Notes: generated by a model not told the origin, from the letters alone. A DNA stretch of 64,000 bases from an uncultured bacterium (GCA_905215805.1 CAJMRL010000001.1:243678-307677), one strand, 5' to 3'. Shown: positions 8,237 to 17,803, counted from the stretch's first letter. Made by a program: numbers and translations.

Positions 8237-10495
8237 ATGAAAAACGAAAATAGTATACTTGAGCCGTCCCAGATCGCTCAGATCGATACAGCGGATACAG
8301 ATAAAATAGTTGAAAATATAATTCAAAGGGTACACAGCTATAGTCCGTCAGCTAATACGGATATGATATATGTTGCGTACAGATTGGCTAAGTGGTCGCA
8401 TAAAAACCAGTTCAGGAAGAGCGGTGCTCCGTATATCGAGCATCCGGTGCAGGTTGCATATATAGCTTCTCAGCTTTCTCTCGATGCAACGGCTATTGCA
8501 GCATGTCTTTTGCATGATGTTGTGGAGGATACGCAGTATCATTATGAGGATATAGAAGCGCTTTTCGGAAAAAGCGTTGCGGAGCTGGTCGACGGAGTTA
8601 CAAAGCTCAGAAAGATAAAGTATAATACGCGTGAGGAACAGCAGGTGGAAAACCTGAGAAAGATGTTTCTTGCAATGGCAAAGGATATAAGAGTTGTTAT
8701 AATAAAGCTCATAGACCGGCTTCATAATATGAGAACTCTGAATTTTATGCCAAGAAAAAAGCAGCTTTTGATTTCCAAGGAAACTCTTGATGTTTATGCT
8801 CCGCTCGCACATAGACTCGGTATGTCTAAAATAAAAATCGAGCTTGAGGATCTGGCTTTGAAATATCTCGACCCTGTGGCGTATGAAGAAATAAGAACAA
8901 GTATAAACCAGAAAAAAGAAGAACGAGAGAAATATATAACGGATATAATAGAGGTTTTGCGCAAAAAGCTTGAGGAGCTTAATATCAAGGGCGAGGTAAC
9001 AGGAAGAGCAAAGCATTTTTACAGTATATTCAGGAAAATGTATACTCAGAATAAGACTATGGAAGAGCTTTATGATCTTTTTGCGGTAAGAGTCATTGTG
9101 GATTCGGTGTCGGACTGCTATGCGGTGCTTGGAATGGTGCATGATTTGTATACGCCGGTGCCGATGAGATTTAAGGACTACATAGCTATGCCAAAGCCCA
9201 ATATGTACCAGTCGCTTCATACTACGGTTATCGGTCCCAACGGAACACCGTTTGAAATACAGATAAGGACATGGGAAATGCACAGAGTGGCGGAGGAAGG
9301 TATAGCTGCTCACTGGAAGTACAAGGAAGGAAAGAGCGGGGCAAGCGACATGGACTCAACGTTAAGTTGGGTAAGGCAGCTCCTTGATACGCAGTCAAGC
9401 ATTCTTGATACCGATGATTTCTTTAATACGCTTAAATTTGACCTGTTTTCGGATGAGGTGTTTGTATTTACTCCTCAAGGCAAAGTAATATCGCTGCCTG
9501 CCGGAAGTACAGTAATAGATTTTGCTTTCGCCATTCATTCAGCGGTTGGATGCAAAATGAGCGGAGCAAAAGTAAACGGTAAAATCGTTCCTAACAGCTA
9601 TGTGCTGAAAAACGGAGAGATCGTTGAAATTCTTACGGCTAATACGCATGGCCCGAGCCGTGACTGGATAAAGCTTTGCCGTACATCAAATGCGAAAAAT
9701 AAGATAAATCAGTGGTTCAAGCGCGAAAAACGTGAGGAAAATATTGAGCATGGAAATGAGCTTATAGAAAGAGAACTGAGACGTATCGGAAATACAAGGG
9801 CTCAGCTGTTCAGACCGGAATGGATGAATCTTATTACAAAAAAATATGGCTTTAATACTCTTGATGACTTGTTTGCCGCAGTGGGCTACGGAGGTATAAC
9901 GGCTCAGAAGGTTGTAATGCGGCTTAGAAACAATTGGGTTGCAGAGCAGGAGAAGGAAGAGGAACGCAAACGTTTGGAATCGGCTTTTGACGAGGGCACT
10001 GAGATAGTTCAACCAGCCGAGCCGAAGAAGAGAACCTCTGAAAAAGGAATAATAGTAAAAGGGATCGACAATTGTCTTGTAAGACTTGCTCACTGCTGTA
10101 CTCCTGTTGCAGGCGATCCTATAGTGGGATTTATAACCAAAGGTCGAGGAGTAAGCGTACATCGCGCAGATTGTCCGAATGTGCAGCCGGAGAATCTTCC
10201 GCCGGAGGACAGGGAAAGATTCATTGATGTTGAATGGGATGTAGATAAGGCTACTTCTTATGAGGCTAAGCTGCAGATAGAAGGAACGGACCGTGACGGC
10301 GTGCTTATGGAGATAACAAATATTTTAGCGACGCTTAAGGTGCCTTTTAAATCCGTTAACGCATATGTTACCAAAAAGGGAATGGCAGTTATACAAATAG
10401 GAGTAGAGCTGAGAAATACTTCGGATTTAGAGCTGCTTAAAAAGAAATTCAAGCAGGTACGGGGAATAAAGAGCGTGACGAGAATGGCCAATTGA
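8237..10495 (+). CDS. rel: Bifunctional (p)ppGpp synthetase/hydrolase Rel
   Basis: This 752-residue stringent-response enzyme has an N-terminal HD hydrolase domain (LHDVVEDT about residue 94; KLIDRLHNMRT), then a synthetase domain. The synthetase shows MRFKDYIAMPKPN: the RFKD form is characteristic of bifunctional Rel rather than monofunctional RelA. A TGS domain (VFVFTPQGKVISLPAGST, about residue 410), a zinc-finger/helical region (LAHCCTPVAGDPIVGF) and a C-terminal ACT domain follow. The ribosome site AAAGGAG lies before the ATG. Its position upstream of yaaA-recF replaces the usual dnaA-dnaN. Confidence 0.96.
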   Translation: MKNENSILEPSQIAQIDTADTDKIVENIIQRVHSYSPSANTDMIYVAYRLAKWSHKNQFRKSGAPYIEHPVQVAYIASQLSLDATAIAACLLHDVVEDTQYHYEDIEALFGKSVAELVDGVTKLRKIKYNTREEQQVENLRKMFLAMAKDIRVVIIKLIDRLHNMRTLNFMPRKKQLLISKETLDVYAPLAHRLGMSKIKIELEDLALKYLDPVAYEEIRTSINQKKEEREKYITDIIEVLRKKLEELNIKGEVTGRAKHFYSIFRKMYTQNKTMEELYDLFAVRVIVDSVSDCYAVLGMVHDLYTPVPMRFKDYIAMPKPNMYQSLHTTVIGPNGTPFEIQIRTWEMHRVAEEGIAAHWKYKEGKSGASDMDSTLSWVRQLLDTQSSILDTDDFFNTLKFDLFSDEVFVFTPQGKVISLPAGSTVIDFAFAIHSAVGCKMSGAKVNGKIVPNSYVLKNGEIVEILTANTHGPSRDWIKLCRTSNAKNKINQWFKREKREENIEHGNELIERELRRIGNTRAQLFRPEWMNLITKKYGFNTLDDLFAAVGYGGITAQKVVMRLRNNWVAEQEKEEERKRLESAFDEGTEIVQPAEPKKRTSEKGIIVKGIDNCLVRLAHCCTPVAGDPIVGFITKGRGVSVHRADCPNVQPENLPPEDRERFIDVEWDVDKATSYEAKLQIEGTDRDGVLMEITNILATLKVPFKSVNAYVTKKGMAVIQIGVELRNTSDLELLKKKFKQVRGIKSVTRMAN

Positions 10496-10531
10496 CATGC
10501 GGCGTCAGTAACCAAATGAAAGGAAATAATA

Positions 10532-10762
10532 ATGCAGACTCTTGATATAAATATAAATACCGATTTTATAAAGCTTGATCAGCTTCTTAAGTTTTCCGGA
10601 ATGGCTGAATCCGGAGCGGATGCTAAGGCTATGGTTGCGGAAGGAATAGTTTATTATAACGGCGGAGTATGCTATATGAGAGGAAAGAAGGTCTACGCCG
10701 GAGATAAAGTTATGGTAAAGTTCGAGGATGAGACCGTTGAGATAACGGTGGGAGCGGAGTAA
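10532..10762 (+). CDS. yaaA: S4-domain RNA-binding protein, YaaA type
   Basis: This 76-residue protein carries an S4-like fold: FIKLDQLLKFSGMAESGADA, then VAEGIVYYNGG and KVYAGDKVMVKF. It matches the small S4 protein found between dnaN and recF in many Firmicutes, whose role is not settled. The stop codon overlaps the recF start as TAATG, showing translational coupling. The ribosome site GAAAGGA is at 10518-10524. Confidence 0.9.
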   Translation: MQTLDININTDFIKLDQLLKFSGMAESGADAKAMVAEGIVYYNGGVCYMRGKKVYAGDKVMVKFEDETVEITVGAE

Positions 10763-11847
10763 TGTATGTTTCCGCTCTTGAGCTGAATAATTTCCGCAAT
10801 TATGATTATGAACGGTTTGAGTTTTCTTCAGGTACAAATGTGATATACGGTGATAATGCTCAGGGAAAAACGAATATTCTTGAGGCGGTGTATATGTTTG
10901 CGGGAGGAAAAAGCCACAGGGCAAAATCAGATAGGGAGCTTATAAAATTCGGGAGTGATTTTGCAAGACTGTCGATCGCTTTTTCTGATTCGGAGAGGGA
11001 TTATAAAGCGAAGATGCAATTAAGAAAAGGCGGAAAGAAAGCCGTAAGCGTTAATGGGGTGCATATAAAAAAGCTGTCAAAGCTTATGAGCTATTTGAAT
11101 GTTGTGATGTTTTCGCCGGAGGATCTGGAGCTGGTGAAGGGATCTCCGTCCTGTCGCAGACGCTTTATCGATTCGTCTGTGAGCCAGCTTTATCCGAATT
11201 ATTTCGTGTGCCTTACCGATTACAATAAGGCGCTTATGCAGAAAAACAGTCTTTTAAAGCAGCTTAGATCCGCCGGCAAATATCATGATGAGGTGCTTTC
11301 CGTATGGAACGGTACGCTTGCCGAAAAAGGCGCTAAGATCATGGAATACCGCAAATCCTTTATTGAGCTTTTGAACAAATTTGCCGGAGGGATACAGGAG
11401 GAAATAAGCACAGAAAAGCTTGTTTTGGAATATGCGCCGAGTATAAAGAATCAGGACATGAGCGAAGAAAGCTTTTTTGAATACCTTGAGGAGCATCAGA
11501 AAAGGGAAATAGAATTTGCATCCTCACTTTTCGGTATTCAGCGCGATGATATAAATATCAATGTAAATGGGCGTGAGGCAAGGCTTTTCGCATCGCAGGG
11601 ACAGCAGAGAACGGCGGCGCTGAGCATGAAGATAGCGCAGGCGGATTATACAGAGCATATAAAAGGGGAATATCCGGTGCTTCTGCTTGATGACATAATG
11701 AGTGAGCTGGATATAAACCGCCGTCTTTATCTTGCGGGAAGGATAAAGAATAAGCAGGTGCTTATTACTTGTACGGATACGGATATAATTGAAAGTTCTG
11801 ACGCTACAAAGCTGTTTCACATAAAAAACGGAAAGGTAATGCAATAA
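10762..11847 (+). CDS. recF: DNA replication and repair protein RecF
   Basis: This 361-residue SMC-like ATPase loads RecA at single-strand gaps with RecO and RecR. It has Walker A GDNAQGKTNILEA at about residue 30, an ABC-type signature in FASQGQQRTAALSMK (about 273), and Walker B YPVLLLDDIMSELD (about 302). Length is normal. It overlaps yaaA by one base and remB by one base (both TAATG). Confidence 0.97.
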   Translation: MYVSALELNNFRNYDYERFEFSSGTNVIYGDNAQGKTNILEAVYMFAGGKSHRAKSDRELIKFGSDFARLSIAFSDSERDYKAKMQLRKGGKKAVSVNGVHIKKLSKLMSYLNVVMFSPEDLELVKGSPSCRRRFIDSSVSQLYPNYFVCLTDYNKALMQKNSLLKQLRSAGKYHDEVLSVWNGTLAEKGAKIMEYRKSFIELLNKFAGGIQEEISTEKLVLEYAPSIKNQDMSEESFFEYLEEHQKREIEFASSLFGIQRDDININVNGREARLFASQGQQRTAALSMKIAQADYTEHIKGEYPVLLLDDIMSELDINRRLYLAGRIKNKQVLITCTDTDIIESSDATKLFHIKNGKVMQ

Positions 11848-12140
11848 TGTATATACATTCGGGAAATAATCTGGTTATAAATACCAAAGATATAATAGGG
11901 ATTTTTGATTTAGATAATACAACGGTTTCTGTGAGGGGAAGAGAATTTCTTCCAATGGCGCAGGAGAGGGGACAGATTATCAATGCGACGGAAGAGCTGC
12001 CGGTTTCATATGTGGTTACGTCGTATAAGAATCGGAGCAGAGTATATCTCTCGTCGCTGTCTTCAAAGGTATTGTCCGGAAGGGCAAAGAAGGTAAGGAT
12101 GTCGTTAGGAAAAGGAGAGTTAATATATGAACGAGTTTGA
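11847..12140 (+). CDS. remB: DUF370 protein, RemB/YaaB type
   Basis: This 97-residue protein matches the small DUF370 protein that sits between recF and gyrB in Bacilli and Clostridia (YaaB/RemB). Visible landmarks are MYIHSGNNLVINTKDIIGIF, the LPVSYVVTSYKNRSRVYLS stretch, and a basic SGRAKK tail. RemA/RemB relatives act on biofilm matrix expression in Bacillus; the role here is inferred only from family and position. Its end overlaps gyrB by 14 bases. Confidence 0.88.
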   Translation: MYIHSGNNLVINTKDIIGIFDLDNTTVSVRGREFLPMAQERGQIINATEELPVSYVVTSYKNRSRVYLSSLSSKVLSGRAKKVRMSLGKGELIYERV

Positions 12141-14055
12141 AAGAGTCGATACTAAATATGATGAAAGTCAGATACAGGTATTGGAGGGACTGGAGGCGGT
12201 CCGCAAGCGTCCGGGCATGTATATAGGCTCTACCTCTGCCGCAGGTCTGCATCATCTTGTGTATGAAATAGTGGATAATTCCATCGATGAGGCGCTTGCA
12301 GGCTACTGTACGGAAATAAAGGTTGATGTTAACGAGGACAACAGTGTAACAGTAACTGACAACGGAAGAGGAATACCGGTCGGAATACATCCGCAGCAGG
12401 GTATACCGACTGTCGAGGTCGTTTTGACGATACTTCATGCCGGAGGTAAGTTCGGCGGAGGAGGATATAAGGTATCCGGAGGTCTGCATGGCGTTGGCTC
12501 GTCTGTGGTAAATGCTCTGTCGGAGCATCTTGAGGTAGAAGTATCGGATGGAGAGCATGTATATTATCAGAGATATGAAAGAGGAAAGCCGACATGCAAG
12601 CTTAAGGTGATAGGAGATACTGAAAAAACCGGAACAAAAATAACATTTAAGCCTGATCCGGAGATTTTTGAGGTGCTTGAGTTTGATTATGACACTCTTC
12701 TTAAAAGATTAAGAGAGCAGGCTTTTTTAAACAAAGGCGTAAAGATAATATTTACAGATAAAAGAGATCCGGAAAAGAAACCGGTAACGCTTCATGCAGA
12801 GGGCGGAATAAAGGAGTTTGTAAAATATCTCAACCGCACCAAGGAACCGATGCATGATGAGATCATATATTTTGAAGCACAGCGTAATGATATGGAGGTA
12901 GAGGTTGCAATGCAGTATACTACCTCGTATACTGAGACTTTGCTTTCATTTGCAAATAATATCCATACTATGGACGGCGGTATGCATGAAACGGGATTTA
13001 AGTCCGGACTTACACGAGTGCTTAATGATTATGCAAGAAGATATAATCTTTTGAAGGAAAAAGATCCGAGCCTTACCGGTGAGGATACCAGAGAAGGTCT
13101 TACGGCGGTCATAAGCGTAAAGGTAATGGAAGCTCAGTTCGAGGGACAAACTAAAACTAAGCTTGGTAATTCCGGAGCAAGATCACTTGTTGAGAATGCG
13201 CTTACCGATAAGCTGGGCGCGTTTCTTGAGGAGAATCCAAAGGTTGCAAGAACTATCATAGACAAAACTCTTACGGCGTCGAGAGCCAGAGAGGCGGCAA
13301 AGAAAGCCAGAGAGGCGACAAGAAAGAACAATCAGGCATACAATTCCTCGCTTTTAGGTAAGCTTGCAAGATGTACCGATGAAGGAGCTGATTATGCTGA
13401 GCTGTTTATAGTTGAGGGCGACAGCGCCGGCGGAAGTGCAAAACAGGGGCGTAACAGACGTTTTCAGGCGATTCTTCCGCTTTGGGGAAAAATGCTGAAT
13501 GTAGAAAAATCCCGTATAGATAAGGTCTATTCCAATGAAAAGCTGCTTCCTATAATACAGGCCTTGGGAGCGGGAATAGGACCGGATATGGATTTGAGCA
13601 ATTTAAAATACGGGAAAATTATTATAATGGCAGACGCCGATGTTGACGGAGCGCATATAAGAACTCTGCTTCTGACATTTTTCTTTAGATATATGCGTCC
13701 GCTTATAGATAACGGCAATATTTATATTGCGCAGCCGCCTTTGTTTAAGGTATTTAAGGGTAAAAATAAAAATTTGGTTGAACGATTTGCATTTACAGAG
13801 GATGAGCGTGACAAGTATATTCAGGAGCTTGGACCGGGAGCTAAGGTTCAGAGATATAAGGGTCTCGGAGAGATGGATCCGGCGGAGCTTAAGGAAACTA
13901 CGATGGATCCCGAAAAGAGGACGATTCTTAGGGTAGAGTTGGCGGATGCTGTTGAAGCCGATGAGATTTTTACTATTCTTATGGGTGATAAGGTCGAGCC
14001 AAGAAGAGAGTTTATAGAGGCTCATGCAAAATATGTCTCAAATCTGGATATATAA
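12127..14055 (+). CDS. gyrB: DNA gyrase subunit B
   Basis: This 642-residue ATPase subunit supercoils DNA with GyrA. The GHKL ATPase domain shows EIVDNSIDEALAG, TVTDNGRGIPVG and SGGLHGVGSSVVNALS. The transducer follows, then the TOPRIM domain with LFIVEGDSAGGSAKQGRNR (about residue 427) and MADADVDGAHIRTLL, and the C-terminal YKGLGEMDPAELKETT. Length is that of the short Gram-positive GyrB. The ribosome site lies inside remB (AAAGGAG). No gyrA follows; a terminator and the unrelated xfp come next. Confidence 0.98.
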   Translation: MNEFERVDTKYDESQIQVLEGLEAVRKRPGMYIGSTSAAGLHHLVYEIVDNSIDEALAGYCTEIKVDVNEDNSVTVTDNGRGIPVGIHPQQGIPTVEVVLTILHAGGKFGGGGYKVSGGLHGVGSSVVNALSEHLEVEVSDGEHVYYQRYERGKPTCKLKVIGDTEKTGTKITFKPDPEIFEVLEFDYDTLLKRLREQAFLNKGVKIIFTDKRDPEKKPVTLHAEGGIKEFVKYLNRTKEPMHDEIIYFEAQRNDMEVEVAMQYTTSYTETLLSFANNIHTMDGGMHETGFKSGLTRVLNDYARRYNLLKEKDPSLTGEDTREGLTAVISVKVMEAQFEGQTKTKLGNSGARSLVENALTDKLGAFLEENPKVARTIIDKTLTASRAREAAKKAREATRKNNQAYNSSLLGKLARCTDEGADYAELFIVEGDSAGGSAKQGRNRRFQAILPLWGKMLNVEKSRIDKVYSNEKLLPIIQALGAGIGPDMDLSNLKYGKIIIMADADVDGAHIRTLLLTFFFRYMRPLIDNGNIYIAQPPLFKVFKGKNKNLVERFAFTEDERDKYIQELGPGAKVQRYKGLGEMDPAELKETTMDPEKRTILRVELADAVEADEIFTILMGDKVEPRREFIEAHAKYVSNLDI

Positions 14056-14081
14056 GAATCGTTATTCATAGGATTTTATAT

Positions 14082-14125
14082 GGAGTTTGTTAAAGCTTAG
14101 CGAGCTTTGATACACTCCTATTTTA
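14082..14125 (+). terminator. Terminator after gyrB
   Basis: GGAGT (14082-14086) through AAAGCT pairs back with AGCTTT through ACTCC (14103-14118) around a five-base loop, with two G-T pairs and one mismatch. TATTTTATG follows. Confidence 0.75.
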
Positions 14126-14220
14126 TGTTAATTATGTTGATATATTTCAAATATTGATGCTGATAGTAAAAAATCGAAGTAAAAATGAGTAAAAATACAA
14201 TATATTTTGTCAAAAAAAAG

Positions 14221-14249
14221 TTGACAAAGATTTAACTTAAGAGTATAAT
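14221..14249 (+). promoter_or_regulatory. Strong sigma-A promoter of xfp
   Basis: Perfect consensus TTGACA (14221-14226), 17-base spacer and TATAAT (14244-14249). Transcription should start near 14256, at the edge of the inverted repeat described separately. Confidence 0.9.
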
Positions 14250-14253
14250 AGAG

Positions 14254-14293
14254 TATGCTTGTTATTGATAATATTTTGTCAATAACAAGCATA
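14254..14293 (+). promoter_or_regulatory. Perfect 15-bp inverted repeat in the xfp leader
   Basis: TATGCTTGTTATTGA (14254-14268) is the exact reverse complement of 14279-14293 around a 10-base AT loop. It starts five bases after the -10 box, so it could be an operator that blocks RNA polymerase or a 5' mRNA hairpin. No T-run follows, so it is not a simple terminator. The xfp ribosome site (TTAGGAGGATT, 14322-14332) lies 29 bases farther on. Confidence 0.75.
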
Positions 14294-14337
14294 GAATAAT
14301 TTATTGATTTTGCATGACAGTTTAGGAGGATTGATTA

Positions 14338-16722
14338 ATGAGTACAGAAACATGCTTGGAGAAGCAGCCGCTTTGCGAGGAAATGCTTACAAAAATGGAC
14401 GCATGGTGGAGAGCGGCAAACTATCTTGCAGCAGGACAGCTTTATCTTTTGGATAATCCGCTTTTAAGAGAGCCGCTTACAAGAGATCAGGTAAAGAGCA
14501 AAATCGTAGGTCACTGGGGTACAGTTCCGGGACAAAATTTTGTTTATACACATCTTAACAGAGCAATCAAGCGCTATGATCTTGATATGATCTATATTTC
14601 CGGTCCGGGTCACGGCGGTAATTTTATGGTTGCTAATACATATATGGAGGGTACATATTCGGAAGTATATCCTAATGTGAGTCAGGATATAGAGGGAATG
14701 AAAAAGCTCTTCAAGCAGTTCTCATTCCCGGGCGGTATTTCGAGCCATGTTGCACCGGAAACACCGGGATCAATAAATGAGGGCGGAGAGCTTGGATATT
14801 CATTGGCACATTCGTTCGGTGCTGTATTTGACAATCCGGAGCTTATAGCCGCATGCGTTGTCGGAGACGGTGAGGCAGAAACAGGTCCGCTTGCCACAGC
14901 ATGGCATTCAAATAAATTCCTTAATCCGGTAACAGACGGAGCGGTTCTTCCGATACTTCATCTTAACGGATATAAGATTTCCAACCCGACAATTTTCTCG
15001 CGTATATCTCATGAGGAGATAGAAGCGTTTTTCAAGGGCTGCGGATGGGAGCCGTATTTTGTTGAGGGTGATGACCCGATGACAATGCACAAGCTCATGG
15101 CGCAGACGATGGATACAGTTATAGAGAAGATAAAAGAGATACAGAAGAATGCCCGTGAAAATAATGATACATCACGTCCTGTATGGCCGATGATAGTTTT
15201 GCATACTCCGAAAGGCTGGACAGGTCCGAAGGTAGTTGACGGAAATCAGATAGAGGGTACCTTCAGGGCACATCAGGTTCCGATGGATATGTCTAAGCCG
15301 GAGCATCTTGAACAGCTTAAGGAATGGATGCTCAGCTATAGACCTGAAGAACTTTTTGATGAGAACGGTAAGCTTGTTCCGGAGATTGCAGAGCTTGCAC
15401 CTAAGGGTGATCACAGAATGGGAGCTAATCCTCATGCGAACGGCGGACTTTTGCTCAGAGATCTGCGTATGCCTGATTTCAGAAAGTACGCATTTGATGT
15501 TCCGTTCCCGGGCTCTGTAGAGGGTCAGGATATGATTGAGCTTGGCGGTTTTGTGCGCGATATATTCAAGCTCAACAAGGAGAGCAGAAACTTCCGTATA
15601 TTCGGACCGGACGAAACGATGTCCAACAGACTTGGAAAAGTATTTGAAGAGACAAACCGTGATTGGAATGCGGAAAAGTATGATAATGACGAGTTCCTCG
15701 CTACAGATGGACGAGTAATGGATTCAATGCTTTCAGAGCATATGTGTGAGGGATGGCTTGAGGGATATATTCTTACAGGACGTCACGGCTTCTTTGCAAG
15801 CTATGAGGCATTTATAAGAATTATCGATTCAATGGCCGCACAGCATGCAAAATGGCTCAAGGTCACTTCAGAGCTTCCGTGGAGACAGAAGATTGCTTCG
15901 CTTAACCTGATTCTTTCATCGAATGTATGGCAGCAGGATCACAATGGATTTACGCATCAGGATCCGGGATTCCTTGACCATATATCAAATAAGAAGGCAG
16001 ACGTGGCAAGAATTTATCTTCCGCCGGATGCAAACTGCTTGCTTTCATGCTTCGACCACTGTATAAGAAGCAAGAACTATGTAAATGTTCTTGTCACATC
16101 AAAGCATCCGCGTCCACAGTGGCTCACTATGGAGCAGGCTGTAAAGCACTGCACACAGGGTATAGGCATATGGGAATGGGCTTCGAACGACAAGGGCTGC
16201 GAGCCTGATATAGTTCTTGCGTGCTGCGGTGACACGCCGACGCTTGAAACACTTGCAGCAGCAACGATTCTTCATAAGAATATGCCTGAGCTTAAGATTC
16301 GTGTTGTAAATGTTGTTGACCTTATGAAGCTCCAGCCGCAGTCGGAGCATCCGCATGGTCTTAGCGACGTTGAGTACGACTCGATATTCACAAAGGACAA
16401 GCCGGTGATCTTTGCATTCCACGGCTACAGAAAGCTTATACATGAGCTTACATATAACAGACACAACAGAAATCTTCATGTATTTGGATACATGGAAGAG
16501 GGTACGATCACCACTCCGTTCGATATGCGTGTTCAAAACCATATCGACAGATTCCATCTTGTCAAGGCGGCTGTAGAAAATCTTCCGCAGCTCGGAAATA
16601 AGGGCGCATATCTCAATCAGCTTATGTGCGATAAGCTCGTTGAGCATAAGCAGTATATCGCTGAGTACGGTCAGGATCTTCCGGAAGTACGCGATTGGAA
16701 ATGGGAATCGATTAACGACTAA
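14338..16722 (+). CDS. xfp: Xylulose-5-phosphate/fructose-6-phosphate phosphoketolase
   Basis: This 794-residue thiamine-diphosphate enzyme splits xylulose 5-P or fructose 6-P with phosphate, giving acetyl-P plus glyceraldehyde 3-P or erythrose 4-P. Visible motifs include GHWGTVPGQNFVYTHLNRAI, YISGPGHGG, the thiamine-diphosphate/magnesium loop VVGDGEAETGPLATAWH, RIFGPDETMSNRL and the C-terminal HGLSDVEYDSIFT. Length matches the family. It is a single-gene transcript between a consensus promoter and a strong terminator. It would supply acetyl-P and ATP from pentoses released from plant polysaccharides; that link is inference. Confidence 0.97.
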   Translation: MSTETCLEKQPLCEEMLTKMDAWWRAANYLAAGQLYLLDNPLLREPLTRDQVKSKIVGHWGTVPGQNFVYTHLNRAIKRYDLDMIYISGPGHGGNFMVANTYMEGTYSEVYPNVSQDIEGMKKLFKQFSFPGGISSHVAPETPGSINEGGELGYSLAHSFGAVFDNPELIAACVVGDGEAETGPLATAWHSNKFLNPVTDGAVLPILHLNGYKISNPTIFSRISHEEIEAFFKGCGWEPYFVEGDDPMTMHKLMAQTMDTVIEKIKEIQKNARENNDTSRPVWPMIVLHTPKGWTGPKVVDGNQIEGTFRAHQVPMDMSKPEHLEQLKEWMLSYRPEELFDENGKLVPEIAELAPKGDHRMGANPHANGGLLLRDLRMPDFRKYAFDVPFPGSVEGQDMIELGGFVRDIFKLNKESRNFRIFGPDETMSNRLGKVFEETNRDWNAEKYDNDEFLATDGRVMDSMLSEHMCEGWLEGYILTGRHGFFASYEAFIRIIDSMAAQHAKWLKVTSELPWRQKIASLNLILSSNVWQQDHNGFTHQDPGFLDHISNKKADVARIYLPPDANCLLSCFDHCIRSKNYVNVLVTSKHPRPQWLTMEQAVKHCTQGIGIWEWASNDKGCEPDIVLACCGDTPTLETLAAATILHKNMPELKIRVVNVVDLMKLQPQSEHPHGLSDVEYDSIFTKDKPVIFAFHGYRKLIHELTYNRHNRNLHVFGYMEEGTITTPFDMRVQNHIDRFHLVKAAVENLPQLGNKGAYLNQLMCDKLVEHKQYIAEYGQDLPEVRDWKWESIND

Positions 16723-16773
16723 GTAAAACCCGGCCAAGTTCGTTTGGTAAAAAATAACGATAGGCGATCTAAA

Positions 16774-16830
16774 AAAGGCTTCCTTAAATGAATTGTAAGT
16801 ATACGATTCATTTAAGGGAAGCCTTTATTA
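16774..16830. terminator. Bidirectional terminator between xfp and the his-side operon
   Basis: AAAGGCTTCCTTAAATGAAT (16774-16793) pairs with 16806-16826 with one bulged G. A-rich sequence precedes it and ATTATTTA follows, so it can serve both convergent transcripts. Confidence 0.9.
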
Positions 16831-16855
16831 TTTACAGTTAACCGAAATTTATAAT

Positions 16856-17359
16856 TTAGTTTTTTCGGTAAATATATTTTTTGCATTTATTTTTAAGTAA
16901 ATTTTTTAGTGTCTGCACATCACCGGTTTTGATACCGCTTTTTTCAAGCGCACTTGCGGTTCGTCTGGTATTAAATATAAAGAAATATTTAGGAGTTTCC
17001 ACGATCATATGAATATCCTTATATTTAAATGTTTGAGATTCACCACTGCTTTTTTCACGCAGCTCATCCTCATAAAATTCAAAGGTCATAGTCTGGGTAA
17101 TGCCCTTCATTTGTTTTGCCGGACGCCTGTATGCGTTGCGGGGATAAATTATAAAAACGAGTCCCATAGCAATAGGAATTACTGTGTAGATTGTTCCGTA
17201 TTCAAATTCATAGGTATACAGTCCGGCAATAAAACATGGGATGCTGAGAATTGTAAGTACGATTCTAAGCACTTTCCAATTTTCTTTATAGAACACTCTG
17301 TAAAGTTCGCGGTAAAGAGCCTGCGACGTGGTAGTTTTCCCTGTGACAAGCTTGTCCAT
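16856..17359 (-). CDS. YcxB-like membrane protein
   Basis: This 167-residue protein has two adjacent hydrophobic helices (about residues 30-75, VLRIVLTILSIPCFIAGLY and YTVIPIAMGLVFIIYP). A C-terminal soluble domain follows with alternating strands (MTFEFYEDELREKSSGES, YFFIFNTRRTA), resembling YcxB-family C-terminal domains of unknown function. I start it at the ATG at 17359, which overlaps the upstream stop as TAATG and follows GGAGG. The longer in-frame extension has no ribosome site. It is the last gene of the minus-strand hisH-hisF operon. Confidence 0.7.
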   Translation of the reverse strand: MDKLVTGKTTTSQALYRELYRVFYKENWKVLRIVLTILSIPCFIAGLYTYEFEYGTIYTVIPIAMGLVFIIYPRNAYRRPAKQMKGITQTMTFEFYEDELREKSSGESQTFKYKDIHMIVETPKYFFIFNTRRTASALEKSGIKTGDVQTLKNLLKNKCKKYIYRKN

Positions 17360-17784
17360 TAGTATCCTCCCAAGAGTCTTTTCAAAAATCCGCCGAGAGC
17401 TTCTGATACCATAGCAAATATAAAATATACTATGAAGCACAGCGCTACAGTTTGAGCTATCATTCCCTCTGCAACCTCGTAATACATAAAAATAGAGAGT
17501 GCCGCAAGAAAAGCGACTATCAGCACAAATTTCCACGAGAAGCCCATTCTTACAGCATGAAACATATTAACGCAGAATATAAACAGTGGATTTAGCATAA
17601 ACATAAAGGTTGTGAGAAGGAGTTGTCTGCCTACCTCTCCCCAAAAAACAAACAGCAGGGGTATAATATGAAACATAATAAGTGTGGCAGCTATATACAT
17701 TTTTGCATTATCAATTGAAAACGGTCCTGTTACAATAATACTGCTTTTCTTTTCATTAAGTCCTTTTTTTAATTTTTTAGCCAT
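17359..17784 (-). CDS. Small multi-pass membrane protein, unknown
   Basis: I do not recognise this 141-residue protein. It has a basic N-terminus (MAKKLKKGLNEKKSS) and four hydrophobic segments from about residue 28 to 132, ending EALGGFLKRLLGGY. AGGAG precedes the ATG. It lies 19 bases after hisF and is coupled to the YcxB-like gene, so the two probably act together at the membrane. A link to histidine synthesis is not implied by sequence. Confidence 0.65.
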   Translation of the reverse strand: MAKKLKKGLNEKKSSIIVTGPFSIDNAKMYIAATLIMFHIIPLLFVFWGEVGRQLLLTTFMFMLNPLFIFCVNMFHAVRMGFSWKFVLIVAFLAALSIFMYYEVAEGMIAQTVALCFIVYFIFAMVSEALGGFLKRLLGGY

Positions 17785-17803
17785 AATTTCTCCTATAATA
17801 AAA

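Noticed and set aside
8348..9313. 321-residue minus-strand frame inside rel
   Set aside because: Rich in His, Cys, Tyr and Ser with no motif, as expected for the reverse complement of a conserved gene.
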